Source: an uncultured Verrucomicrobiota bacterium (GTDB taxonomy: Bacteria; Verrucomicrobiota; Kiritimatiellia; RFP12; UBA1067). Taken from it: 27,923 nt of DNA. Made by a program: the position numbers and the translations under genes. The first letter of the stretch is position 1. Each line of letters opens with the position of its first letter. Positions 1 to 8,089 of the stretch are shown one piece after another. The stretch spans positions 1 to 27,923 of the forward strand of contig CAMPAA010000007.1 of assembly GCA_946631345.1 (NCBI GenBank), read 5' to 3'. The notes under the pieces are model-generated. The model had not been told where the DNA came from. It did not search any database and saw only the letters and a list, made by a program, of their open reading frames with translations.

Positions 1-112
1 TACACGTCGCGCTTATGGCTGGTCGAACAGAAAAGGCGATACCACTTCCCGCCGCGCGCCGATGCCGGCGCAAACGCGTGCAACTTTCGCTCTTCCTTCT
101 CCCATGCCGCGC

Positions 113-121
113 ATTATGCCA
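113..121 (-). promoter_or_regulatory. Possible extended -10 box at window edge
   Basis: Read on the minus strand this is TGGCATAAT, one base from the TGGTATAAT boxes found before other genes here. Seven bases later there is an ATG at 105. That frame closes at 13 after only 30 codons, so no convincing gene follows inside the window. The remainder of 1-179 shows no gene I can support. Confidence 0.2.
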
Positions 122-179
122 CATCCCCGCCGCCGCGAAACCCCGCCGCCAATACGCCGATGCAGGAGAGCGGTGAAGG

Positions 180-1067
180 TCACTTCGAGCGTGGCACTCC
201 CGTCTTCATAACGACATCCGCCGACACGGGGAAATGGTCGGAAGGCGACTGCCCTCCAGGCAAGTCGTCATGCGTTTTGTGCGAAAGGACGCGCACCGCC
301 CCGTTCACGAAGATGTAGTCGATGAGAAAGTGCGCCGTCGGCTTCCAGTCCGTGAACGTTTTCTCCGGTCCTGCATGAGGCGTCTCAGTGACTTCCGCCG
401 CGTCCTTCATGATCCGGTGCGCGATCCCGACCGCGTTGTACGGAGTCGGTGAGCAGTTGAAGTCGCCGAGCAGGAACGCCGGAACATCGCCAGCGGCGGA
501 TATCCTATCCACGATCAGCGCCACGCCCTTGCGCCGCGCCTCCTCGCTCGCGTTATCAAGGTGCGTATTGTACACACGAAACCTGTCGCCGCCATTTCTT
601 TCCTTCAGATCGGCCCAGACGCATGTGCGCGGATAGTCAGTCTTCCACGACTTCGATCCGGCGACCTCTGGCGTCTCGGAGAGCTGAAACGTATCGCTCT
701 CAAGGCATTCAAACCTGTTTGTGCGGAACATAAGATACACGCCCTCCGTGTCGTACCGGCTCGAAAATGTGCGGCGACGCCCGACAACGGCATAGCCCTT
801 CGGCCCAAGCGCACGGCGCAGATCGGCGACCTGGTTCGTCTTGAGTTCCTGCGCACCTATCACATCGAATCGGTTATCCATGATGACCTTCACCACAAGC
901 GGAAGCCTGTTCGTCCAGGCGCGCACCCCTTTGTCGCAGTCGGTGCGCATGTTGAACGTTGCGATGCGGAATGGACGCGGTGCCCTGCCGGTGGCAGTAT
1001 CGGAATGAGAGCATCCCAGTGCGATGGCAAGCGCCATCAGCGCAGACAAGTTGATTCTACATTTCAT
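180..1067 (-). CDS. Lipoprotein of the endonuclease/exonuclease/phosphatase fold
   Basis: Predicted secreted, lipid-anchored hydrolase of 295 residues. The N-terminus is a lipoprotein signal with lipobox LALGC, so Cys19 would be lipidated. The body carries the EEP metal-dependent phosphohydrolase motifs in order: FNMRTD, GAQE (metal-binding Glu), YNTHLDN (catalytic His), LLGDFNC, IDYIFV and a terminal SDHFPV. Close family members cleave phosphodiesters in nucleic acids, sugar phosphates or lipids, and the substrate cannot be read from sequence. The ATG lies four bases after the stop of the sigma-LamG gene, with no strong Shine-Dalgarno, so it is probably the second gene of that operon and translationally coupled. 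Fold assignment is firm; the specific reaction is not. Confidence 0.85.
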   Translation of the reverse strand: MKCRINLSALMALAIALGCSHSDTATGRAPRPFRIATFNMRTDCDKGVRAWTNRLPLVVKVIMDNRFDVIGAQELKTNQVADLRRALGPKGYAVVGRRRTFSSRYDTEGVYLMFRTNRFECLESDTFQLSETPEVAGSKSWKTDYPRTCVWADLKERNGGDRFRVYNTHLDNASEEARRKGVALIVDRISAAGDVPAFLLGDFNCSPTPYNAVGIAHRIMKDAAEVTETPHAGPEKTFTDWKPTAHFLIDYIFVNGAVRVLSHKTHDDLPGGQSPSDHFPVSADVVMKTGVPRSK

Positions 1068-1071
1068 CTTG

Positions 1072-4000
1072 CTACTTTATCATGAATGTTGTGCCAAGCT
1101 GGCGGCATTTGACGTCTGCCGCCGCGCTCGGTGCGCTCTCGCGCGTTGCGCCAGAGAAGTCTTCGAAAACCGCAACCGCCTGATAGGTGTGCACCTTGAA
1201 GCCAGGCGCCTGCGCAACGCCGCCGCGTGTCCATGCGACACTGAGGACGCCGTCCGCGCCGCCTTCAATCGGTTTGCCGTCGCAGAGCCAGCGGTACGAT
1301 GTTGCGCCCGGCGCATAGGCCGTGAGCGTCGTCGATTCGGAATAGCCTATCCTGTCGTTGTAGCCAGGCGTTATGTATGCCTTGAGCTGCCCGTGGTCCT
1401 GCCCTCTGCCGCCGAACGTGAACGACGAACCGTTGGATATGATGTCGCCCGTGACAGTGTCGTAGAGGCCGACAACACCGTCACGGCTATATGGCAGAAA
1501 CTCATGCACAAGCGCATCCGATTCGTAGATGCGAACGCTGTAGATGCGCGCCTTGGCGGCGGTGTATCCGTGGAAGGTAGTTCCAGCGGAATCACCGTAT
1601 CTTGCGAAAAGGGCAAGTGGCATAGAGGCCTCAATGTTCGAAACATCAGTAAACTCACCTGTCATCGTGTTCGTCGTATTCCCTGTGACAAAGCGGTAAT
1701 TGTAAGTTCCGCCATTGTCGGAGTCGAAACTCATGATGGCCGTGTGCCGAGTCGTGTCGCAGGCTGTTGGAGTGGATGGTGGATATCTTCCCTTTTCCAC
1801 AGAATTGGCTTTTGCGACCATCCTCCAATATCCAGAACTGTCAGTCCCAAGCCAGGTCATCAATGTCGATTCTTGGGTGTCCGAACCAAATATGCGGCGC
1901 GTATTCTGTCCCGCTTCAGTCAAATTGAAATCCACTTCGAGACGGGAGATGCCCTTGAGCCTGCATCCCGTATTCAGCCCCGTCGTCCCGTTCGACTCCA
2001 AGTAGGCGTCCTCGACGATTGCGCCGCCGTAGGCGAGCGCGCTCGTGGTGTCGCCGGAGTTGCGACTGGCGACAATGAACGTGCCTGTAAGGCGGTCGCG
2101 CAGTCCCGGCGTGCCATTGTGTACATACGGCGCGAAGTCGCGCTTAAGAACGCCGTCCTCCCAGATTTTGCAGCCGTATATCTTGATGGCGGAGAAGTCG
2201 CTGCTCCCGGCCCAGTTGGAGGCGAGTTTCAACGTCTGGCTGTGCGAGATGGTCGCGGATTGCGTGAACGTGACAAGCTGGTTCGTATGGCCGGATGTCA
2301 CAACGGCTGCCTGTCCTCGGTTGTCAAGGTAGAACGTGCGCCGGACGTCCTTGTCGTCGTAGAGCGTGTCCTTGAATGCGGTGGTGAAGTCCGTCTTGTA
2401 CGTGCCGGCCACCTGATATCTCAAGCCATTGTTCCCGTTCAGGTTGAAATCGAAGATGTTTCCGGACCCTTCCTGGAAAAGACGCCAGATCGAACCGGCG
2501 AGGTTTTTGTTCACCGTGAGGGCGCAGTCAAGCGCGACGGCTGACTTGTCCGTAGTCTTGTATCCCGTGTCGAAGTAGAGCTTGCCGCCGTCTGCGTTGG
2601 CGGCGGTGGAAACATAGCCGTCGTCGGCAACGGTAGGCACGTCGCCGCCCGCCGTGAACGCCGCCGCGTTCTCGCCGACGATGAAACCGCCGTTCACAAG
2701 ATCCCTGAAGCAGGCGACTCCATCCTTGAGACATGGCACGAAGTCACGGACCAGCTCGTCGCCCTCGTATATCTTCACGCCATAGATGCGGGCCTTGGCA
2801 CATAACGCCTTTACGTTATCAGAAGACTGTGTGCCGTTTTGGAACTTCGTCGCCTGCGCATTGTCCCAGCGGCCGAAGAGAGAAAGAGGCATCGTCGACT
2901 CCTGCCCCTCGAAACTGACGCCGGCGTCCACCGTCTTGTCGGCACCGCCATCGCTGTAGGAATAGTCGTTTGTGACGATGCCCGTCGCGGCAGTGCCCGT
3001 CATGAACACCATCTTGGCGTTTGGCAGATCAAAGACGACTTTATGTCTCCCCGTGTCCACCCCCGACCTGTATTTCGTGGGCCGCGAACTCGACGCCGAC
3101 GTCTTCGCCCTGACCCGGAAGTACATGCTGTCATTGCTTGCCGTGTATGTGGCATAGACGCACGTCTGGAGCGTCGGCTCGTAGGCGGTGTTGTCCGTGC
3201 CGAAAATGCGGCATTCGTTCCAAGTGCCCGGGTCGCTGATGTCCACCATGGCGAAGTCAACCTCAAGGCGTGAAGTTCCTTTCATGCGGTAGCCGGTCGA
3301 TATGCCGCTCGTGCCGTCGCCCTGAATGTATGGATCGTCTCCGTACGTGGCGCTCGCAGCCAGCATCGTCATGGCGACCGTGGAGACGGCCCTCGCCGCC
3401 TTGCGGAAGATGCCTCCTATCGTTGTCGTTTTCATTTCCGTGTTCTCCTTTTCCTGTTGTTGAGGTTGGGCTAAATTCGCATCATCACCAGAAGAGACAG
3501 GAGCGGAGTCCGAGACATCCGGGTTCTCATCCAACATCTCTTCCGTTGAGCCTTTGACAACCGGATCCTGCGCCGCCTCGCCGGTTCCGCCAAGCACATT
3601 GGCGTTGCGCAGCCCGATCACCGCAGCCGAGGCCAGCAGGAAGAGTCCGGCGGCGATCAACGCCACGGCAGGTTTCTTGAGCTTCGCTCCAAGGCGCATC
3701 GACAGCGCCATCCGCGCCACGTGCAGACGGCTGTTCACCGTTCCCACCGGTATCATCAGAAAGCGGGCAATCTGCTGAAGCGGCATATCCATGAAATACC
3801 GCAAGACGACCGTCTCCTTCAGTTTGGGCGGCAAACGGTCAATTGCTTCATGCAGAATTGCGCCGTCAACAGAACGGACGATATTGTCCATACCGTCCTC
3901 CGTCGGCGGCTCGGGAAGCTTGTCCATGAAGGATACACGGCTGTTCTCCTTCCGGCGCGTCGCCATGCCATGGCAGTTCACGAGGATGGCGCAGAGCCAA

Positions 4001-4197
4001 CTGTAAAAGGACTCCGGTTGCGAAAGAGTCTCAATCCGGCGTAAGGCCTCGTCGAACGCCTGGTAGACGAGAGCTTCGGCCTCCGTTTCATCTCGGCATA
4101 GCTTCACAGCCACGGCCATCAGCCGTGACTTGTACTCCCGTTCAAGGCAGATCGCTCCATTTTCCCGGTCTGCGCGGATTTGATCGACTATATCCAT
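1072..4197 (-). CDS. ECF sigma factor fused in frame to membrane segment and LamG-like repeats
   Basis: A 1041-residue frame with unusual architecture. Residues 1-170 are an ECF-type sigma-70 factor: a region-2 helix pair (around EALVYQAFDEALRR) and a region-4 helix-turn-helix (RLPPKLKETVVLRYF, then VGTVNSRLHVAR). Residues 176-196 form one hydrophobic membrane segment, followed by an acidic Ser/Gln linker to about 254. Residue 255 is a Met that begins a typical signal peptide ending near SATYGDD. Beyond it lie three LamG/concanavalin-like repeats starting near 285, 524 and 729, two of which share RLEVDF, and an Ig/PKD-like C-terminus from about 935. Read whole, the sigma domain would be cytoplasmic and the LamG repeats outside, a possible one-protein sensor-regulator. 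The junction could instead be two genes joined without a stop; see the internal start at 3435. Confidence 0.8.
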   Translation of the reverse strand: MDIVDQIRADRENGAICLEREYKSRLMAVAVKLCRDETEAEALVYQAFDEALRRIETLSQPESFYSWLCAILVNCHGMATRRKENSRVSFMDKLPEPPTEDGMDNIVRSVDGAILHEAIDRLPPKLKETVVLRYFMDMPLQQIARFLMIPVGTVNSRLHVARMALSMRLGAKLKKPAVALIAAGLFLLASAAVIGLRNANVLGGTGEAAQDPVVKGSTEEMLDENPDVSDSAPVSSGDDANLAQPQQQEKENTEMKTTTIGGIFRKAARAVSTVAMTMLAASATYGDDPYIQGDGTSGISTGYRMKGTSRLEVDFAMVDISDPGTWNECRIFGTDNTAYEPTLQTCVYATYTASNDSMYFRVRAKTSASSSRPTKYRSGVDTGRHKVVFDLPNAKMVFMTGTAATGIVTNDYSYSDGGADKTVDAGVSFEGQESTMPLSLFGRWDNAQATKFQNGTQSSDNVKALCAKARIYGVKIYEGDELVRDFVPCLKDGVACFRDLVNGGFIVGENAAAFTAGGDVPTVADDGYVSTAANADGGKLYFDTGYKTTDKSAVALDCALTVNKNLAGSIWRLFQEGSGNIFDFNLNGNNGLRYQVAGTYKTDFTTAFKDTLYDDKDVRRTFYLDNRGQAAVVTSGHTNQLVTFTQSATISHSQTLKLASNWAGSSDFSAIKIYGCKIWEDGVLKRDFAPYVHNGTPGLRDRLTGTFIVASRNSGDTTSALAYGGAIVEDAYLESNGTTGLNTGCRLKGISRLEVDFNLTEAGQNTRRIFGSDTQESTLMTWLGTDSSGYWRMVAKANSVEKGRYPPSTPTACDTTRHTAIMSFDSDNGGTYNYRFVTGNTTNTMTGEFTDVSNIEASMPLALFARYGDSAGTTFHGYTAAKARIYSVRIYESDALVHEFLPYSRDGVVGLYDTVTGDIISNGSSFTFGGRGQDHGQLKAYITPGYNDRIGYSESTTLTAYAPGATSYRWLCDGKPIEGGADGVLSVAWTRGGVAQAPGFKVHTYQAVAVFEDFSGATRESAPSAAADVKCRQLGTTFMIK
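3433..3452 (-). promoter_or_regulatory. Internal Shine-Dalgarno and ATG at sigma/LamG junction
   Basis: On the minus strand AAAAGGAG (3452-3445) sits nine bases before an ATG at 3435-3433, which is codon 255 of the fusion frame. The peptide that begins there has basic residues, a hydrophobic core (VSTVAMTMLAASA) and a plausible signal peptidase site. Starting here gives a normal secreted 787-residue LamG protein ending at 1072. The ATGA at this point would also act as a conventional stop/start overlap if the upstream gene were in the neighbouring frame, as happens at other junctions in this window. Here no stop separates the two parts. Confidence 0.6.
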
Positions 4198-4219
4198 CTT
4201 CCTGCGACTTTCCCCAATG

Positions 4220-4228
4220 ATTATAGTA
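4220..4228 (-). promoter_or_regulatory. Putative -10 box for sigma-LamG operon
   Basis: Minus-strand TACTATAAT lies 22 bases before the ATG at 4197. A short leader with GCAGGAAG just before the start would follow. No clear -35 was seen. The 152-bp gap 4198-4349 otherwise holds a run of nine A and a short perfect inverted repeat, GCATC-GA-GATGC, at 4328-4339, which is not followed by a T-run. Confidence 0.4.
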
Positions 4229-4349
4229 GCGTATTGACGCCAAAACCTTCATTGCCTCGCAAAAAAAAATCGACGCCCCTGCTCCATGCGTTTCGTGGCG
4301 CCGCAAAGCCGCGAATTGCACAGAGCGCATCGAGATGCCTCGCCCGCCA

Positions 4350-5807
4350 CTAACGCTGGAGGCCGTTGACAGGGCCTTGGGCGCAACTTGCCTCGGAATC
4401 GTCGGCAAGAATGGTCCCTGACAACGCCAGCACCACGCCGCTCGCGGGAATCGTGAGCGGTTCACCGCGCCACACGCCGTCCTTGGTCAGCTTCGCGTGC
4501 GCTGAGTCTATGCGATATATGGCAAATGTCCTCTGCCCTGCGGAAACCGGGATGGTGGCTGGAGCGGTGCCCACATTGGCGATGAGAAAGGCGAACTTCT
4601 CCCCAGCTTTCGCCGCCGCCGCATATAGACACTTGTCTGACACGGATACAGGCACACTCGTGCCGAGCTTCGCCAACTCGTTCCAGGCGCGGAACGCCTC
4701 ATAGCATGGCGTGGTGCGCTGGCTAGGGAAATAGAAGAGCCCGCAGTATCTGCGCGTGGGGCAAGCGTCGTAGTACATTGCCTTGTCGATGGATGTGCCC
4801 TGCATCAGGCAGAACGACGCCGCGATGTTTGCCGCCCCTACATGCGACTTCACGATGTCCCAACAGTCTTCGTCGGAGCCTCGGAACACGTTCCACTCGT
4901 TGAAGATGCTTTCCGTAGCCGTTAGGCCGGCGGCATCAAGGGTCTTGCGCACATAGGCGGCATGTGTGGCGATTCTGTCCAAGGGCCACCTTGGCGATAC
5001 ATAGAGATGCCAGGAGAAGAAATCGAGAGGCGCCTTCGTCTCCGGCGACTGCACATAACGGCAGAAGTCCTCGAACCAGGTCACGAAACTGCGGTAGAAC
5101 TCGCTCGCCTCGCGCTTCTGCGCGTCATCCACAACATAGAAGCCGCAGCTGGCGTAGCCGCCTACCTTGATTGACGGGAACGTCCTCTTCAGATGGTTTG
5201 CCGTCACGCGGTACAGCTCGAAGAACTGCTCCTTGGTGCCCTGCCACATCGGCGGATTCTCCGGCTCGTTCCATATCTCCCAGTATTCTATGCCCCACCT
5301 GAAGCCTTTGGCCCAGCCTTCGTTGTAGTGGCGCACCACGTGTTCGCAGATGCGCGCCCATTTTGCGAAGTCCTTCGGCGGATGGATGTTGTACGCCTTG
5401 ATCCGCCAATTGTTCTCGATGGTCACGCCAAGGCGGTAGAACACTTTGCATCCCGCCGCTACGATCGGTTTCAGGTAGGCATCGGTGAACGCGAAGTCGT
5501 AGCTATCTGGGTCGTTTTCGTCGGCAGCGAAGTCAGGAAAGATGTTCGGGATGTCCACATAGTGGGTACCTCCGTAGGCGTATGCCGTATCATGGGTGCG
5601 CACGAACGGAATCCCCGCCGCCTTGAACTCGTCCTGACCTCGCTTCCCGTCCACGCGGACTGGCGCGTTGTTGACACCATGAAGCTGCTTGACTGCCCCT
5701 TGCTCTGCCGCGAAGTCGATTGTCACCGCCCCCTCCGCCACCATGCACGCACACGCCACAGCAGCACAAATCGCCGCCAGACGGACTTCCATGTTATCCA
5801 TTCTCAT
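4350..5807 (-). CDS. Secreted GH39-like glycoside hydrolase
   Basis: Predicted secreted glycosidase of about 485 residues. The signal peptide includes VRLAAICAAVACACMVAEG. The catalytic domain looks like clan GH-A, closest to GH39 (beta-xylosidase/alpha-iduronidase type): YWEIWNEPENPP near residue 180 carries the general acid/base Glu, and FNEWNVFRG near residue 300 is the likely nucleophile strand. A small C-terminal beta domain follows. The open frame continues upstream to 6137, but that part is antisense to the neighbouring methylthiotransferase and not protein-like. I chose the ATG at 5807 because a TGGTATAAT box ends eight bases before it; ATGs at 5801 and 5792 are alternatives. There is no Shine-Dalgarno. 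The substrate is probably a plant or host glycan, by inference. Confidence 0.82.
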   Translation of the reverse strand: MRMDNMEVRLAAICAAVACACMVAEGAVTIDFAAEQGAVKQLHGVNNAPVRVDGKRGQDEFKAAGIPFVRTHDTAYAYGGTHYVDIPNIFPDFAADENDPDSYDFAFTDAYLKPIVAAGCKVFYRLGVTIENNWRIKAYNIHPPKDFAKWARICEHVVRHYNEGWAKGFRWGIEYWEIWNEPENPPMWQGTKEQFFELYRVTANHLKRTFPSIKVGGYASCGFYVVDDAQKREASEFYRSFVTWFEDFCRYVQSPETKAPLDFFSWHLYVSPRWPLDRIATHAAYVRKTLDAAGLTATESIFNEWNVFRGSDEDCWDIVKSHVGAANIAASFCLMQGTSIDKAMYYDACPTRRYCGLFYFPSQRTTPCYEAFRAWNELAKLGTSVPVSVSDKCLYAAAAKAGEKFAFLIANVGTAPATIPVSAGQRTFAIYRIDSAHAKLTKDGVWRGEPLTIPASGVVLALSGTILADDSEASCAQGPVNGLQR

Positions 5808-5814
5808 GCGCCAT

Positions 5815-5823
5815 ATTATACCA
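5815..5823 (-). promoter_or_regulatory. Extended -10 promoter of GH39-like gene
   Basis: Minus-strand TGGTATAAT, with seven bases between it and the ATG at 5807. Transcription would start at about the start codon, giving a leaderless mRNA. It is divergent from the matching box at 5933 in a 141-bp intergenic region. No good -35 was found. Confidence 0.55.
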
Positions 5824-5932
5824 TACCATAAAGCGGCGGCGTTCCTGCACACACGATTTTGGATGGGCGCCGATATTGCAACTTTCCCCCGAGCCATTCC
5901 CGTTGCGCTCAAAATCTGCAACGCCAGGGATG

Positions 5933-5941
5933 TGGTATAAT
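5933..5941 (+). promoter_or_regulatory. Extended -10 promoter of mtaB-like gene
   Basis: TGGTATAAT, identical to the divergent box at 5815-5823, with seven bases to the GTG at 5949. There is no Shine-Dalgarno, so a leaderless transcript is likely. No convincing -35 was seen. Confidence 0.55.
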
Positions 5942-5948
5942 TGCGAGC

Positions 5949-7139
5949 GTGAACGTGAGTTTTGTGACATTCGGCTGCCGCCTCAACCGCGCTGAGGCAA
6001 GTGACATGGAGGCGCGGTACGCCGCCTCCGGCTGGAACGTGGTATCCATGAAGCACGGTTCTCCCGATCTCATCATCGTGCGCGGCTGCTCGGTCACGGC
6101 CAAGGCCCAGCGCGACTGCGAGAAGGCCATCGCCCACCTGCGCGCCAGCTTCCCCGGCGTCAAAATCCGCGTAACAGGATGTCTGCCCGGTGCGGAAAAG
6201 GTTCCGCCCCAGCCCCCCGCACCGGTTCCTCTCCGGCTCTCCCGCGCCTACCTCAAGGTGCAGGACGGCTGTTCCGGGCGATGCGCCTTCTGCATCGTGC
6301 CGTCGTTCCGCGGAAAGCCCGTTTCCGTCCCCTTCGCCGACGTCCTCGCACGTGCGCGCGCATTCCTTGACGCCGGATACCGCGAACTCGTTCTATCCGG
6401 CTGCAACCTGTGCCTCTACCGCGATTCGGGCCGTGGCCTTCCCGAGCTCGCCGCCGAGCTCGCCGCGCTGGATTCGCCCGGTCACCGCGTACGGCTCGGC
6501 TCGATCGAGCCTGGCATCTGCGATGCGCGGCTCATCGGCGCACTTGCGGCGCACCGGAACATCTGCCGGTCCATCCACCTTTCGCTACAGTCCGCATCCG
6601 ACCGCATCCTGCGCCTAATGCGCCGCCCATACTCGATGGCGCAGGTGGCGGAGTTCTGCGGCGAGGTACGGCGTATGCCCGGCGCGCGCGTCGCCCTGGG
6701 CGCGGATATCATAGCCGGCTTCCCGGGCGAGACGGATGCAGACTTCGCCGCCTCCTGCGATTTCGTCGCCTCGACCGCGCAGCTCGTCCATCTCCATGTG
6801 TTTCCATATTCGGAACGCCCCGGCACGGCGGCGGCAGAGATGAAGCCGGCGGTTCCGGTGGCCGTGCGCCGCGCGCGCGCCAAGACGCTTGAGCGCCTCG
6901 GTGCGGCGAACCGCGCCGCATATGCGCAGGCGCTTGTCGGCAGAGAGGTCGTGGTGTGTGTGGAGAAGGACGGCAACGGCCGCACGGACGACTACTTCCG
7001 CTGCCTGCTTCGCGGTGCCGCGCCGCGCCGTTCGCTCGCAAGGGCGGTGGCGACAGAATATTTTCCCAAAACCGGCGCGTTATCTGCTACAATACGCGCC
7101 AAGGAACAAAAGGAGGAACCATACAATGTCCATGCGTAA
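5949..7139 (+). CDS. mtaB: Radical-SAM tRNA methylthiotransferase, MtaB type
   Basis: A 396-residue member of the MiaB/RimO/MtaB family, which adds a methylthio group using two iron-sulfur clusters; MtaB acts on t6A37 of tRNA. The N-terminal UPF0004 domain shows the three cluster cysteines at 10 (TFGCRLN), 47 (RGCSVTAK) and 78 (VTGCLPG). The radical-SAM motif CSGRCAFC has Cys108, 112 and 115. ADIIAGFPGET and HVFPYSERPGT are conserved family motifs, and a TRAM-like end begins near LVGREVVV. The assignment to MtaB rather than MiaB or RimO rests on TVT-like SVTAKAQ and overall size, so the exact subtype is less sure. The GTG start fits the first conserved strand and the promoter spacing. Its last 14 bases overlap the flp-like gene. 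Confidence 0.85.
   Translation: MNVSFVTFGCRLNRAEASDMEARYAASGWNVVSMKHGSPDLIIVRGCSVTAKAQRDCEKAIAHLRASFPGVKIRVTGCLPGAEKVPPQPPAPVPLRLSRAYLKVQDGCSGRCAFCIVPSFRGKPVSVPFADVLARARAFLDAGYRELVLSGCNLCLYRDSGRGLPELAAELAALDSPGHRVRLGSIEPGICDARLIGALAAHRNICRSIHLSLQSASDRILRLMRRPYSMAQVAEFCGEVRRMPGARVALGADIIAGFPGETDADFAASCDFVASTAQLVHLHVFPYSERPGTAAAEMKPAVPVAVRRARAKTLERLGAANRAAYAQALVGREVVVCVEKDGNGRTDDYFRCLLRGAAPRRSLARAVATEYFPKTGALSATIRAKEQKEEPYNVHA
7085..7116 (+). promoter_or_regulatory. Promoter and strong RBS for pilin cluster
   Basis: TGCTACAAT (7085-7093) is an extended -10 box inside the 3' end of mtaB. AGGAGG (7111-7116) follows, with nine bases to the ATG at 7126. This would let the pilin genes be transcribed separately from mtaB and translated strongly, as expected for a major pilin. 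Confidence 0.5.
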
Positions 7140-7350
7140 GAACAAAAAGGGCCAGACGATGCTGGAATACATCATCATCGTCGCGCTCATCGCGATTTCG
7201 CTGATTGCGGTGTTCACATACTTCGGCAAGGCAACGGCGAAGAAGGTCGCCGGCGCGACCGAGGCGATCTCCACCGAAGAGGGCCAGAACGCACGCAACG
7301 CCGCCGACAACATCAGCGAGGACACAATAAAGCGGCTCGGCGAAAACTGA
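7126..7350 (+). CDS. flp: Flp-type class IVb major pilin
   Basis: A 74-residue prepilin. A nine-residue basic leader ends at Gly9; the mature start is QTMLEYIIIVALI, with Glu at +5 and Tyr at +6, as in Flp/Tad pilins. A hydrophobic helix runs to about residue 30, followed by a short amphipathic, acidic tail. It would be cut by a TadV-type prepilin peptidase and built into thin adhesive pili in the inner membrane and envelope. The processing and motor proteins (TadV, TadA, TadB, TadC, RcpA) are not in the window. Two ATGs, 7126 and 7132, are in frame; the first has the better Shine-Dalgarno distance. It has the strongest RBS in the cluster, consistent with being the major subunit. Confidence 0.85.
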   Translation: MSMRKNKKGQTMLEYIIIVALIAISLIAVFTYFGKATAKKVAGATEAISTEEGQNARNAADNISEDTIKRLGEN

Positions 7351-7358
7351 TCTCGCCG
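7338..7358. other. Hairpin spanning flp stop codon
   Basis: CGGCGA (7338-7343) and TCGCCG (7353-7358) form a perfect six-pair stem with a nine-base loop that contains the TGA stop of flp at 7348-7350. No T-run follows, so it is not a standard terminator. It could stabilise or trim the flp message relative to the downstream pilin genes. Confidence 0.35.
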
Positions 7359-7370
7359 CTGGAGCTTGCA

Positions 7371-7550
7371 ATGCGCTCCGCCATGCCAGATGCCGTGCGA
7401 CGCAACCGCCGCAGCGGACAGATGGCGCTCGAATACATCCTCGTGTTCCTGGCGCTCTTCGTCGCCGTCTGCGCGGCGATCCACTTCATGCGCGCCCCCG
7501 GCGACGTCGCCGAATACACAACGGACGTGATATGCTCGGAACGTCTCTGA
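7371..7550 (+). CDS. Short prepilin-like TadE/Flp family protein
   Basis: A 59-residue protein. The leader is basic (RRNRRSG), with a processing Gly at 16, then QMALEYILVFLALFVAV, which again has Glu at +5 and Tyr at +6. The hydrophobic helix is followed by only some 25 residues ending in CSERL. It begins 20 bases after flp with GGAG seven bases before its ATG, and overlaps the next gene by 19 bases. The frame is supported by the prepilin motif shared with its four neighbours. It may be a minor pilin or a second Flp. Confidence 0.75.
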   Translation: MRSAMPDAVRRNRRSGQMALEYILVFLALFVAVCAAIHFMRAPGDVAEYTTDVICSERL

Positions 7551-8089
7551 CAGCGCGCCGCCACAAGCGCGGCCAGACGATGGTGGAGTCAACCCTCGCG
7601 CTCATCGTCATCCTGCTCGTGTTCCTCGCGCTGTTCAACCTCTCCGACCTCATCCGCGCCAAACTGCTCGTGGAGAACGCCGCCGTCAAGTGCGCGCGGG
7701 CGCGCGCCGTAGGCTACAACGACTTCATGCTGCGCAAGATCGCCCGCCTCGCCACCATGCCGGTCGCGGGAGAATGCTTCACGGCTTCGGACTCCGGCAG
7801 CGGCACCGCCTCCTACGCCGAACGCCGTTACCGCATAGGCGACTACCTGATGAGCGACTACGAGGCGCAGGCCAACGCAATCCTCGACTTCGACTACTGG
7901 CGCAACGGCTACACCGCCGTGGACGCCACCGCAGGGCAGTCCCCCGCCACGGCCACGGTCATCCAGCGCCGCCCGCGCCTCTTCGACTTCGGCGTTCTCA
8001 CCGGCACGGCAAAGCCCACCGGCGACGACCGCACCGCAATCTCCGCCACGGCAACAGTCGAGGCGCACTACCCGGACTATCTCCAATGA
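7532..8089 (+). CDS. TadE-like minor pseudopilin
   Basis: A 185-residue protein starting with a basic leader and RGQTMVESTLALIVILLVF: cleavage after Gly14 leaves Glu at +5. This N-terminus and the short polar C-terminal domain match TadE-like pseudopilins, which assist pilus assembly at the inner membrane. The C-terminal domain (about residues 45-185) has no recognised motif. It overlaps the preceding gene by 19 bases and shares ATGA with the following one, so expression is probably coupled. Confidence 0.75.
   Translation: MLGTSLTARRHKRGQTMVESTLALIVILLVFLALFNLSDLIRAKLLVENAAVKCARARAVGYNDFMLRKIARLATMPVAGECFTASDSGSGTASYAERRYRIGDYLMSDYEAQANAILDFDYWRNGYTAVDATAGQSPATATVIQRRPRLFDFGVLTGTAKPTGDDRTAISATATVEAHYPDYLQ

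Noticed and set aside
1..179. C-terminal part of an upstream gene in plus frame 1
   Set aside because: The frame is open but runs on into the antisense of the 180-1067 gene, with no motif; nothing supports translation.
4261..4339. Rho-independent terminator after the GH39-like gene
   Set aside because: There is a T-run on the minus strand and a short GCATC hairpin, but they are about 60 bases apart, so they do not form a terminator.
5808..6137. N-terminal extension of the GH39-like frame
   Set aside because: It is antisense to the conserved start of mtaB and lacks protein-like composition; the signal peptide begins at 5807.
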